Source: Folioceros fuciformis (Eukaryota > Anthocerotophyta > Anthocerotopsida > Anthocerotales). From it: a stretch of DNA of 25,808 nucleotides. The number at the start of each line of letters is the position of its first letter. Within the stretch, counting starts at the first letter, position 1. The stretch is from positions 21,594 through 47,401 of the forward strand of contig JBNGIO010005730.1 in the NCBI GenBank assembly GCA_049999805.1. The letters are read 5' to 3'. The translations under genes were made by a program, and so were the position numbers. The notes beneath the pieces are model-generated. The model worked only from the letters and a program-made list of their open reading frames with translations. It was not told where the DNA came from and made no database searches. This document shows positions 11,007 to 20,373 of this stretch, piece by piece.

Positions 11007-12462
11007 TCATTGGATTAATGCTTGCCATATTTCATCCTCTGTAGGAACATACGTAGTCTTCAATCCTTCATCCTCCTCAAACTTCAGATACTCTTCAGCT
11101 GTCATCATTGGATATCCAACATCCGCAATTCCTGCCATATCCTCAAATGTTAATAATGCTAAGCTTCGCATGGACTGTTGTAGCTCTTCTACCTGAGTTT
11201 CCAACGAATTAGAGTGATTTTGAGGATCCGACAATGGATCCTCTGGATCACATGGTGCACTGTTTAGATCCAAAGACTCACGGAACCGAGCATCTTGTGC
11301 ACGCAATTCCGCATCCAAAGTGCTATGCCTCCAACAATTGCGTATGGTATGAGGACTCACAAATGAAGTCCAAACTTTTACCAGCATAACCATTGTTTGA
11401 TATACATCGATAGTTGTAGCCGCATTGTCTATGATCTGGTTGCATTGGTACGAAATCATCAACTTGCGATACTAAGCCTTGAAAGAACGGATGATCCCTT
11501 GGTCCAAATGTTGATATACACTTATCACATTGGGTGGAAAGAGAACCACCTTTGTAACTTGCAATTGAGCTGCATTACCAAACCGATGCCTAGGACAATT
11601 ATCCGCTATAAGTAACACTCTAATCCGCCCTGATGCAACCATCCTCTGGTCAAAATCTAGCAAAAACTTCTCAAATAGCTCTATTGTCATCCATGCCTTT
11701 TGGTTTGCAGACCAAATAATATTCAAATTCTCGGGATTTTGAACAGTCCTGACGGAAAAAGCACGAGGCCTAAGATATGTGTTAATCACAAAAGGTGGCA
11801 ACTTGCAAGATCCATCAACATTTGTTGTCAATCCAATTATCAACTGGTCCTTAAAATGCTTCCGTCCTGCAACACGCATTGTTGCAATTGTTGAAGAAAA
11901 GACCAGTCTCATCCATATTAAAAACATTTGCAGCTCTATAATCAAGAACTTGAAGTTGCAGCACTCTAGTAGCTGCCTTCATTGCTTTTGTATTGTTAAC
12001 ACTCCCTGCCTCTCCATGTCTGACAACTGATTTAAAATTATACCTTTTCTTCCAGCGAGCAACCCAACCTCTATGGTATGTCATTTTTGGTCTCTCATCT
12101 TCAGGAATCCTCTCGTGGAATTTAGAAGCCATTTCACGAAGCAAGTCATCTAAAATTGTGGCACGTTGAGGTTGGATTGCAAGAGCGCAAACGTGTACTG
12201 CGTGGTCAAGTTGTGGACATACGATTGGTCTATCTCTCATTCTTGTCATATTAGTTGTTGGGCCAATGGCAGGGTCCAACCATTTGTCTATGTCATTCAC
12301 AATCTTAGACAATGCACTTTTAGAAGCTGCTATTGAAAACTTTTATGTTGTCCATCTAGTCAACTCCTTAAGTGTGCAAGAGTGTAGGACATAATATTCG
12401 CAAACCTCTTTCTTTTGTTGCTTTGTTAGGGTAGCATGCTTGCGCGGCGGATTGGGCGGCAT
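11007..12462 (-). pseudogene. pogo/Tigger-like transposase (CENP-B HTH + DDE_1), broken
   Basis: It would cut and paste the surrounding transposon. From ATG 12462 the frame starts MPPNPPRKHATLTKQQKKEV, the pogo helix-turn-helix. A CENP-B-like second helix-turn-helix follows (TYHRGWVARWKKRYNFKS). The DDE_1 core has all three acids: NMDETGLFF, LIADNCPRH and HLDQGIIRSF. After it come the family block IRNCWRHS and an acidic tail to 11007. Three lesions are visible: an in-frame TAA at 12345-12343, a frameshift between about 11892 and 11870 (after DETGLFF), and an in-frame TAG at 11474-11472 directly after the third catalytic Asp block. Most of the about 485 codons remain readable, so the decay is moderate. 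The copy cannot make a full transposase but could be moved by an active relative. Confidence 0.9.
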
Positions 12463-12811
12463 TGTTCCTAGACGTCAAAGAGAATGGGTAAGAAACACAT
12501 ACAAAATATCTCACAGCAAAACAACAACTTACAACACCATAAGACAACGTGTACAATGAAACAACTTATGTACTAGGAACAATGCTTCTGATCACAAAGC
12601 ATAGTGTACAGAACTACTACATATGTAGACCCAATCTCGATGATTGTCTATGTTTTATGATATACTCTCGATACCCTTTAACTTGACATAATCTCAACAA
12701 CTCATGATTTAATCTCGATAAGACGATTTCCCTATTACAAAGCTGTACTTGCATTGAATGTTTGGGAGACATGTTCCCATTTACAAATTAGAGGGTTTCC
12801 CATTTAGCATG
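12463..12811. other. non-coding right part of the transposon, before the arrays
   Basis: AT-rich region between the transposase start and the tandem arrays; it would carry the transposase promoter. A subterminal motif copy (AAATTAGAGGGTTTCCCATT) sits at about 12785. No gene is seen. Confidence 0.5.
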
Positions 12812-12947
12812 TAGCACATTCAAGGGAGTAAGCTCGGGGCAGCACATTCAAGGGAGTAAGCTCGGGCAGCACATTCAAGGGAGNNNNNNNNNNCAGCACA
12901 TTCAAGGGAGTAAGCTCGGGCAGCACATTCAAGGGAGTAAACTCGGG
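12812..12947 (+). repeat. 27-bp tandem array (five units) inside the transposon
   Basis: Units begin CAGCACATTCAAGGGAGTAA and end CTCGGG. Starts are at about 12812, 12840, 12867, 12894 and 12921. The first unit has one extra G. A run of 10 N at 12884-12893 lies inside the third unit and keeps the 27-bp register exactly. There are no unique spacers. Confidence 0.92.
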
Positions 12948-12964
12948 CGTCCCATTTAAAAGGG

Positions 12965-13155
12965 TTCCCATTTATAGGGGTCCCAATTAGAGTTCCCATT
13001 TATAGGGGTTCCAATTAGAGTTCCCATTTATAGGGGTCCCAATTAGAGTTCCCATTTNNNNNNNNNNAGAGTTCCCATTTATAGGGGTCCCAATTAGAGT
13101 TCCCATTTATAGGGGTCCTAATTAGAGTTCCCATTTATAGGGGTCCCAATTAGAG
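12965..13155 (+). repeat. 28-bp tandem array (about seven units) merging into the right inverted repeat
   Basis: Units begin TTCCCATTTATAGGGGTCCC and end AATTAGAG, starting at 12965, 12993, 13021, 13049, 13072, 13100 and 13128. A run of 10 N at 13058-13067 breaks the register by five bases, so true length differs from that shown. The last unit runs into the terminal inverted repeat, whose inner part (TCCCAATTAGAGG) is the same motif. The array has probably grown from terminal sequence. Confidence 0.92.
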
Positions 13156-13166
13156 GGGTTTGACTG
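13144..13166 (-). repeat. right terminal inverted repeat of the DNA transposon
   Basis: Read on -, it starts CAGTCAAACCCCTCTAATTG and matches the left end at 22 of 23 bases. It is followed on + by TA, the expected target dinucleotide of this superfamily. Confidence 0.88.
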
Positions 13167-14030
13167 TATGTCGCCACGGCGTTTCAAGCCCACTTCCAAT
13201 CATTATTCTATTCAAGTCAAGTGTGGACAGATTTCCAAGACATGAGAGTTGGTACCTGGCAAAGGACATCCTTCCCTTTCCTTCAAGCAAGAACCATGGC
13301 GCACATAGCTATGTACAGTTCTTGCCAAAAACAATCTTCTTTTTAAGCATCCCATCCAAGTACATACCTCGTTAGGTACCTGCGCGAAGGGCATCATTCC
13401 ATTCCGGACCTCACATAAGTATCTACCTACTTGCACGAGGGACATGCTTCCCGTTAAGGACATCATGTAAGAATCGAGCTACATCCACCGAGGACATCCT
13501 TCACCATAGGCATCCCGACGTTCTTATAAATAAGTGGACATTTAGCCTAACACAAGAGCACTGCCGCCCAGGAGAATGTCACAGATATCTCCTGTAGACA
13601 GGCTGGCACACTCTTGCACATCCTCTCAAAAATTGGGAGCCAAAGGAGATCCCATCGTACACTCACCAATTTTCCAATGATGGAAACACGGAGGAGCTCA
13701 ACGGCTCGCTTAATTGAAACAATCTGCATGGCTGGTTCGGAAGGATCATTTTCGGCATGTCCGATGCCCAGGCACCTGCAGCCATGAAAAATGGAGAAGG
13801 ATTGCCCAATGCATGTTCCTCATGCCCTCAGCATCATTAGCAGCTCAACGATCCGAAGGTGAAAGGCACGGTCGATAGCAAGACGGAAGACTGGAAAAGG
13901 CACGACGATCGACTCAAAGTTAAGGTCCTTAGTCCTCCTAGGGCAATTTCACATGAGGAACGGAGCATTCCAGTACTCCGCCAGTCAGTGTCGGATGACA
14001 AAGTCTTAGCGCCGTGAAACCTGTACGCCT
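13167..14030. other. spacer with degenerate direct repeats of about 52 bp
   Basis: No gene can be supported here. From about 13264 to 13520 a diverged unit recurs with core GGACATCCTTCC-like text (about 13264, 13337, 13389, 13440, 13491), three of the intervals being 51-52 bp. A TATAAATA sits near 13527. The right part should include the 3' UTR of the RDR pseudogene; no polyadenylation signal was confirmed. Confidence 0.45.
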
Positions 14031-16357
14031 TCACATCTGGGTGCAAGGGTCATTGTTCCTAGCTTGGGCCTTCAAGGCTATGAGTTTGTCGAACAGGATC
14101 CAAGGAAAGCTTAAAAACGGCGTGTCTTCACAATCGTTGACGTAATCAGCGCGGTAAGTTACAGCATACCAGGCCGATGCTTTGGCATACATGTCATGCT
14201 GCGGTGTGTAGCCCACTATAGCATGCGATATCCCCTGGGGATGGCTCTCGGCTTCCAAGTCCTCGCCCCCATGGTAGCCATGATGAAAGTACCCCTTCAC
14301 CTGTTTTTGCAGGGAAGCCATGGCAAACATAATTCTTTGTTTCACATCTCCTGTCCTCCTTTTGTAGTAGCGGGAGAGGTTCAGGATGTTGCCACTCACC
14401 AGCTTTGCCTCCGTTTCAATCCCATATTGGTTCATCAGGGCCACCAGTCTAGCATCGTATTCACTTTTCAGGAAGACGGCCTCCACCACATACTCTTCGT
14501 ATCCCTCAGCAATGAGATCGGGGTCGAAGGCTTTGACGATATCGGATTTGGTAAGAACCGGAATCGGCTGCTCCTCGGTGGATACATCTCTGACTGCCCT
14601 GTACAGCTTGCCCAAGACTCCAGCGGAAACGTACGTTTTGTCGTTGTTCCCCTTCTCCATGAAGTCGGGATACTCGTCGGGTACAAGGTTGACGGGCATG
14701 ACTGCGGGGCACCCTGTCTTGGGAAAGTTTACAGCTATTGAGAACAGCTTGGCGAGCTCCAGACACTTGGGGTCCCGGGCTTGTATTGGAGACCTATCCG
14801 CCTGGACCACATGCGCGTTAGCGATGACTCCCAGGCTGTCGCTCAACATGTGATCCAGGAAGAACTGCTGGATCTCCTGCCAAAAACCCTCGACAACGTA
14901 TCAGGCCCTACGTACTGCTGCCTTTTCTGCTGCAGAATCTAGTGTCGCTTGTCTCGTAAAGATATCGCGCCTGACATTCATACCTCCACGGTCAGTGAAT
15001 GATCCAGAAGCTTTTTAGGAGCTGGAGTGTAATGCATGGGTTGATCCATACAGTCCGGCACCAACGTTGAGTCCCAGGTGACGAAGTATAAGTCACCATC
15101 CAAATCGCTTCCCGAACATTCGTTGGGATGGGGCCTGAGCAGAACGGACAGCGGAATGAGAAGCAGGCAAGCTTGTTTGAGTGTGAGAAACGTTTAGAAA
15201 GCAAAGTCGAACGACATCTGCAGATAGCTGACCTCGGGCCTGACTGTGGGAATACGATGCAGTCTACCATATGGTGCAATTGTGGGCGATCCACAGCATG
15301 TAGGATCCTCAGGTCTCCAGGGTGGACACAGGGATTCTTGGCCACAACCACCTTGCAGCCTTGCACCACGTGGGCCGGGTTCTGATCGTGGTATACCCTT
15401 CGGTAGGATGGAAACCGACCAAGGCCATCATCCAGGAAGAAGCGATTTCCGGGAGTAGGAGACACCTGCACGAAAACCTCTGCATACCGGAGGGTGGCGT
15501 ACTCATCTAAGCAACCCATCAAGCAATCTACCCTTGGGAACCAAAATGCGTGATTTTGTTCGAAGGTTCATGAGCTGATGAGCGCGGAATGCTTGTAATA
15601 GGCCGTGAAGATGTGGCTCATCGCGAGGGGAGAATCCTGCTCTTAGCATTTCCATGTTGGCAGAATGGTTGCTCCCTGAACAACAAACCTCCAAAATTTC
15701 CAAGGCCACCTTGACGTCACGCAACATCTTTTCCAGCTGCTGTATCACATTAAATTGCATCAGCTCGAAGACGGAGTCTTCTACCCCCAGCGTACACAGA
15801 AGAGTGATAATTTGGCGGTTCAGGAAACACGGAATGACACGGGTGTAGTTTAGCACCTCCAAGTCGATATGCTGAGATGGGAACTTTTTCATGCTACTTC
15901 TGAGAGACAGCTTCCAACGGGATCAAGGGTCCACGGCCACCACGCCCTTGTACCCACCATACCTGATTTGATAAGCAGACGGCACCTTTCCGGACACGTT
16001 GGATCCGCACCTGGCTGCTACCTTACGAGCAAAGCTCTCAGAGATCTTTCCGATCCCGTCTGAGAAGCAATACCGAACACTTCCCACTCGCGTCTCAATG
16101 TCCTCCAGATGCTCAACCTCATGATTTTCAACTCTGAGAGTTGAAGTGGATGAAGAAAAACATTGCCCCATCCTGGCAGCACACTCTACCACGTTCCGTA
16201 TACTCAAGAAGTCTCCCATCCTCTCTCTTATGTCTTGAGTTGTAAAACCATGCTGAGAGCCAGCAAAGATCCACACAGATTGCTCCCTCAATTGACTTGA
16301 TGAAAAGGCAAGAAACTCGTACTTTTTACCTCCAAAGCTAAAGCCTTCTCTCAAGAA

Positions 16358-16399
16358 CCGGGAGATTCTGATGTATAACCGGGAGATTCTTTTGTATAC
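16358..16399 (-). repeat. 21-bp in-frame tandem duplication in the RDR pseudogene
   Basis: CCGGGAGATTCT recurs at 16358 and 16379 on +, a 21-bp period. On - it repeats seven codons (RISRLYI then RISRFLR) where the family has one copy before EGF. It keeps the frame. Confidence 0.75.
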
Positions 16400-16709
16400 A
16401 TCAGACCTGTCTGGGCGCAGTGCTGAAAGTGCTCCACCCTGCAGGGGAACTGAGAGACTTGAAGAAGGGAGATAGTCCCAATCCTCCTCTACGAAGGAGA
16501 CTCGTAAAAAGCTGTCAATGCAATCCTTGTACTCCCTGGTAACACGATTGGAAACGTCAATCTCAGGACCCATGAAAACGCCCTTGGTGGGTGTCACCAT
16601 CAGACGGTGAACTCTCCTCTGACCATCATCTAACTGGATGGCAACTGATGTGGGTGGGTAGGCATTCCCGTTTCCATTGTTGCACTCTTGAAACTACTCC
16701 TTCATATAG

Positions 16710-16806
16710 TTGAGAGGGTCATAACAGACTTCAGACTTCAATATGCTTGCAGAGCTTGAGAGGGTCATAATAGACTTCAGACTTCAATATGCTTGCAGAG
16801 CTTGAG
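16710..16806 (+). repeat. 46-bp tandem duplication, 2.1 copies
   Basis: TTGAGAGGGTCATAACAGAC at 16710 recurs at 16756 with one C/T change, and a third copy begins TTGAG at 16802. On - it lies between the ALLKLC and EVCYDPL blocks of the RDR pseudogene. The period is not a multiple of three, so it breaks the frame. Confidence 0.92.
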
Positions 16807-17052
16807 CAAAGCGTTCTCCACAATCTCGATGGGCATCTAGTTGAAGAGCAGCACGATAGAGTAGCGTAGTTAGTTAAGTATAAACAATACGAGATTTGAA
16901 GCGTTAAGTCGTTACCTATCTGCCGACCTAACCACCACGAGGTCAGCAGGCACCAAGAACGTGTCTGTCAGAGTCTGCATACACAAGAGACTGCTGGCAG
17001 AGCGCTAATGTACAATCCATTCTAATCTGATGCGATTCCCTACTATTTGTCT

Positions 17053-17064
17053 TGGTATCAGAGC
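17053..17064 (+). promoter_or_regulatory. primer-binding site for initiator tRNA-Met
   Basis: TGGTATCAGAGC is complementary to the 3' end of plant initiator tRNA-Met (GCTCTGATACCA) and is the standard Copia priming site. It places the 3' edge of the 5' LTR just to its left, at about 17050, although the sequence there does not end in a clean CA. Confidence 0.88.
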
Positions 17065-17808
17065 AGCGCGTGCAGATGCTGAAGCGCACGGGATCAGGGT
17101 GCTGATGGAGGTGGAGATGCGACAGTAATCGGGTGATTTTCTTGCTCTTGCGGGAGTTGGTTTGAATGGAGCCCTACATCGATCGTCTGAGTCACAATCT
17201 ACAATTCAGACGAAGAGAGCCCAGGAGGAACCAATCCAGTCGCAACCTGCAGACCATCAACTTCGGCGTCACCAATCAGAACAGGGAGGTTGCACATTTT
17301 GAGGGTTCAGGTGCGACAAGCAAGAAATATACCCAACTGCCGTCTCTTTCTCCGCGTCCAGTCCTGTGCCAGCATTGCAGAGTCTGTGGGCATTCACCAT
17401 ATGTTCAGGTTAGGCACGGCAGACGTCATTCAAGATCTTTTGTCCAAAATCAACACAAGGGTCCACAATACTCAAAAGAGCACAGAGCGAAACACAAGAG
17501 AGAAAATATTGTTGTGAGCAAACTTCATGTCTTAATTCACTCTGTGTCTAAGATTGCAACACAGCTGATGAGTTTAGATACTCACCTTCAAGCACTCGAT
17601 ACAAAGTTCCTCTTGATCCTTAAACCGCACCTACTGGCAAATAAATTAGCATTGTCAGCACTTTCTGTCCCACCTGTAGGTCAGATTTATTAGCAACCCA
17701 CAAACTATCTGGAGTGCATTGTTCACCAACACGGGCAGCAGACCAAAACAGCTAAGATGGCAGAACAAGTGAAATTGGAAATGCTAACAATGTTGGGCAC
17801 ATGAGTTA
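17065..17808 (+). pseudogene. leader and probable decayed N-terminal gag extension of the + Copia element
   Basis: Two overlapping frames are open here, about 17166-17693 and 17290-17517. The second is in the same frame as the gag reading frame that starts at 17809. Parts such as GTADVIQDLLSKINTRVHNT and, one frame over, KIATQLMSLDTHLQALDTK look like a helical, coiled-coil-prone protein rather than random translation. I infer a gag N-terminal extension broken by at least two frame changes. It could instead be non-coding leader with chance open frames. Confidence 0.35.
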
Positions 17809-19159
17809 ATGTGGTCACCCAATTTTACCTCCTTCCTTGGGAGTCCCAGGCCTGAAATTCCAGTGAGACTGGATGTCGAAGAGACAATTGCAGCCTTAAG
17901 GAGCCATGGACTTTTGGATGAGGGGGTTAGATTGCCAAGTAGTCTTAATAGTCCGGCTAGTGCATCACTGAGCCCGGTCTATCCTTCAGATCAGGATGCC
18001 TCGACCCCTACTACTCCTAATTTGAGGACAACATTTGGGTATCCTGCCTTTACATTTGGAACACAGGAAGAGGACATTTTATCTGTCTTGGAAGATGCTG
18101 AAAATGCAACAAGTTCAAATACACAATTTGTGTCGGGACAAAATCAGACTGTGCTGGTAGCTGCAAATTCAGGAGTACCTGTTACCCCATCAGGTTGGTT
18201 GGCAGCCTCAGGAGGGTCAAGTGGGTCAGGAGGACAAGGAGGATCAGGAGGACCAGGTGGACCTGGTGGACCTGGAGCCCATGGCGGACCTGGAGGACCA
18301 AGAGAACCTGCTGGTGGTGTAGGCTTACCTGCTGCAGTCCCAATGGCAGGCCCATCCTCTGTCAGCTATTCAGACTTCAAGGTCAAGGACCGATTTGACG
18401 GCGGGAACTTTGATGTCTGGTCCATGCGGATAAAAATATCCCTCAAAAGTAAAGAACTGTGGGATGTAGTAGCTGGAGTATTAGTGATGCCGCCTGACCC
18501 TGCAGCAAATCCAGTGGGAGCTGCTGCATACACAAAGGCCAACAATTAGGCCTTGAATGTCATCCTAAGGGGCATATCGTCGGACTGGATGAAGAATGTT
18601 GAAAGAAATCTTTCAGCAAAAGTGTTGTGGGACTCATTTGTGCTTCAATATTCGAAGGCAAACATGATCTCACAAGTTGCTGCAGATTACAAGCTGAGGT
18701 CTCTTCGCATGCGGGAAGGAGACTCAGCAGAAAAGTACATCAGTACATTCAGAGCAGCTAGAAATATGTTACATGCTGCAGGCGATGTAATATCTGATTT
18801 TCGGGCTGGTGCTATTTTTCTGAACTCCCTTTCACCAGCATACCGCTCCTTTGTATCAACTCAAAACCAAGTGGTGAGAGAGGCTGAGACTAGGGTAAGG
18901 GGCACAGGAAATCCACCTGTGTTGGACTTGAGTGAATCTTCGGAGCATTCATGCAAGAGGAAGCACAGATGGAGGGCGTGCAACAAAGTCGTGGAAGAGA
19001 TAAAGCTCATGCTTTGTATGCTGAAAAGGGGAAATTTAAGAAGAAGTGGGGAGGAAAATCGTACTCACCTGCAAAACCTGGAGGAGCTGAATCCTCAAAG
19101 AAACGCCCTAGAAACTGCAGATGGTGTGGTCTTCCAAATCACTGGGAGCGGGAATGAGG
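17809..19159 (+). pseudogene. Copia gag (UBN2-like domain and zinc knuckle), broken
   Basis: Gag forms the retrotransposon particle and binds its RNA. The frame opens at 17809 with about 190 residues that include a Gly/Pro-rich tract (18205-18310). It then enters the usual gag start (KVKDRFDGGNFDVWSMRIKI). An in-frame TAG at 18547-18549 follows KANN, probably TGG originally. The frame resumes through LRSLRMREGDSAEKYISTF and LSPAYRSFVS. Near 18943 one base is missing and coding moves one frame over (GAFMQEEAQMEGVQQSRG). The zinc knuckle CRWCGLPNHWERE loses its last Cys to a missing base at about 19156 (TGA read in its place). The same domain order as the - element's gag supports a Copia assignment. 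Confidence 0.85.
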
Positions 19160-20032
19160 AAAAAGGCTAATGGAGAACCTAGAAAGGAGTTGGCACCAAG
19201 CTCTCATGTAGCTGTGAAGAAGACTACAAAAGGCACACATGTGATACTTACAGTGTGTCTTGCCATCTCATCATCAGCGAAGCAGAACTTTTGGTTTTTG
19301 GACTCGGGTGCCACAGCGCACATTTGTCACAACAAGCTATTTTTCTCATCCTATGAGGAGTCTCAACCTAGACAGTTTGTCCTGCTGGGCGATGAGAGTG
19401 GACTAGCTATAAAAGGACAGGGTATTGTCCCTGTTGAAATGGCTTGTGCTAGAGGATGTTCTTCATGTCCCTGCCACGACAAAACACTTTTTATCAGTTA
19501 GGCAGCTCTGCAAAGAAGGTGTGCACACAGTTCAATTCACTGACAATGACTGCGAAATTCGCATGAAGGACTCTGATCTTGTAGTGACAAGGGGCACCGA
19601 GCACAATGAGCTGTATAAGCTAGATCTTCGACCTCTTCATCCCTTGAAGAAGTCTATTCATATAGTTGATGCGGCGACTGCGGAATTTCCTCCTGTGGAA
19701 GCACATCAAGGATCATTTGAGTGCCAGACTAGTTCTCAAGCAAAGAACACAAAGTTGTGGCATTTACGTGTAGGGCATCCTCATGCACAGAGACTATATA
19801 AGCTTCCTTCTAGTAACCTGTACAGAGATGGGATTAAGGAGACTTTATCAGATCTACCTCTGTGCGAAGCATGCGTTTTGGCAAGCAACATGAGCTTCCT
19901 TTTAAAAACAAGGCTCTTGAACGTGCCCTGGAAGTGCTGGAGCTTGTACATGCTGATATCTGTGGGCCCATTTCAGGGAAATCTTTCAGTAGTGCAGAAT
20001 TTTTCATATCATTCATTGATGACTTCTCGAGA
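19160..20032 (+). pseudogene. Copia pol 5' part: protease, pre-integrase domain and truncated integrase
   Basis: The protease has WFLDSGATAH, with the catalytic Asp in DSG. The frame shifts near 19435, before LEDVLHVP. The pre-integrase zinc region has LWHLRVGHPH and LPLCEAC. A missing base near 19878 shifts coding again to GKQHELPFKNKALERALE. Integrase starts with LELVHADICGPI (first catalytic Asp) and runs to FISFIDDFSR, where it is cut at 20032 by the LTR of the - element. The second and third integrase acids are not in the window on this strand. Confidence 0.87.
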
Positions 20033-20236
20033 TGTTCGGTTTGAACCATGGTCAGAATGCACGAGAGAAAACAAAGCACAATCTAATTCAGAATAAAAAC
20101 AGATAATACAAAAAACGAATAAGTGTTGGTCTTTTATACTAAACAACCCTTCACTATACAACCTTTGGATATATCACTCTAACCTATATAACCTAACCCT
20201 AAGCGTAGTTAAGCTTATACTGTTATAACTCTAACA
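20033..20236 (-). repeat. 3' LTR of the - Copia element (204 bp)
   Basis: On - it begins TGTTAGAGTTATAACAG and ends CCGAACA, so the ends carry the TG...CA rule with a TGTT/AACA inverted pair. It starts directly after a polypurine tract and ends at the break in the + element's integrase. A TATAAAAG box lies inside. The matching 5' LTR is outside the window. Confidence 0.85.
20131..20138 (-). promoter_or_regulatory. TATA box within the LTR
   Basis: TATAAAAG on -, about 100 nt into the LTR, is the likely core promoter of the element. Transcription should start some 25-35 nt downstream, at about 20100 in this LTR copy. Confidence 0.55.
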
Positions 20237-20245
20237 CCCTCCCTT
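20237..20245 (-). promoter_or_regulatory. polypurine tract
   Basis: AAGGGAGGG on - lies immediately before the TG of the 3' LTR, the expected second-strand primer site for reverse transcription. Confidence 0.85.
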
Positions 20246-20373
20246 AAGCGTACGAGCTTAGAGAGGCATCCAAAGGACAGTCACAAGGAGCGCGCAGCGG
20301 AAAGTTGAGGGACGTAGGCGATTACGCCCAACAACTACAATCAAGTGCGCCCCTGTGCGCCTGAGCTGGCAGG

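Larger units (their letters stand above)
10583..13166 (-). mobile_element. pogo/Tigger-type (Tc1/mariner superfamily) DNA transposon, inactive
   Basis: A 2,584-bp element with near-perfect 23-bp terminal inverted repeats that begin CAGTC, as is typical of pogo/Tigger elements. It encodes on - a broken transposase with a CENP-B-like DNA-binding part and a DDE_1 catalytic part. Subterminal copies of TCCCATTT, AATTAGAG and TTCCCATTTA motifs occur at both ends and are amplified into an array on the right. The base at the right edge is followed by TA, the expected target duplication, but the left end is preceded by CC. Either the left flank has mutated or the target copy was lost. Confidence 0.85.
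14031..16836 (-). pseudogene. RNA-dependent RNA polymerase, RDR1/2/6 clade, truncated and broken
   Basis: The intact family makes double-stranded RNA from single-stranded templates for Dicer in RNA silencing. Exons on -: about 16836-15233, 15134-14984 and 14876-14031, with GT/AG introns of 98 and 107 nt. Readable blocks in order are ALLKLC, EVCYDPLNYMKE, TPTKGVFMGPE, FVEEDWDYL, KKYEFLAFSSSQLR, CAARMGQ, FSDGIGKIS, IRYGGYKGVVAVDP, LEVLNYTR, MLRAGF, PHLHGLLQAFR, CLDE and CIVFPQSGPR. The catalytic GSDLDGDLYF (clade form DLDGD) and KASAWYAVTY follow. Lesions: TAG at 16696-16694, TGA at 15925-15923 (after GVVAVDP), an extra base at about 15520 before MGCLDE, a 46-bp duplication that shifts the frame near the 5' end, and a 21-nt in-frame duplication. 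About 300 or more N-terminal residues are absent. The C-terminal pattern looks closer to RDR6/RDR2 than RDR1, but the subtype is not settled. Confidence 0.9.
16842..20032 (+). mobile_element. old, degenerate Copia retrotransposon (5' part), cut by a younger element
   Basis: Order on +: probable 5' LTR (about 16842-17050, ends not confirmed), tRNA-Met primer site (17053), leader and gag extension, gag with UBN2-like domain and zinc knuckle, protease, pre-integrase zinc region and the start of integrase. Homology ends abruptly at 20032, where the LTR of the - element begins. The reverse transcriptase, RNase H and 3' LTR should lie on the far side of that insertion, outside the window. Single-base frameshifts and an in-frame TAG show the copy is dead and older than its invader. 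The left boundary abuts the end of RDR homology. Confidence 0.8.

Noticed and set aside
12812-13155. CRISPR-like array
   Set aside because: The 27- and 28-bp units are head-to-tail without unique spacers, and they lie inside a eukaryotic DNA transposon.
14196-14853. 181- and 155-codon open frames on + across the RDR region
   Set aside because: They are shadows of the real RDR C-terminal exon on -, which carries clear family blocks.
17053-17064. part of a tRNA gene
   Set aside because: Only 12 bases complementary to a tRNA 3' end are present, with no cloverleaf. Position and context fit a retrotransposon primer site.
20178-20200. telomere-like CCTAACCCTAA in the LTR
   Set aside because: It is less than two imperfect units, inside a well-defined LTR.
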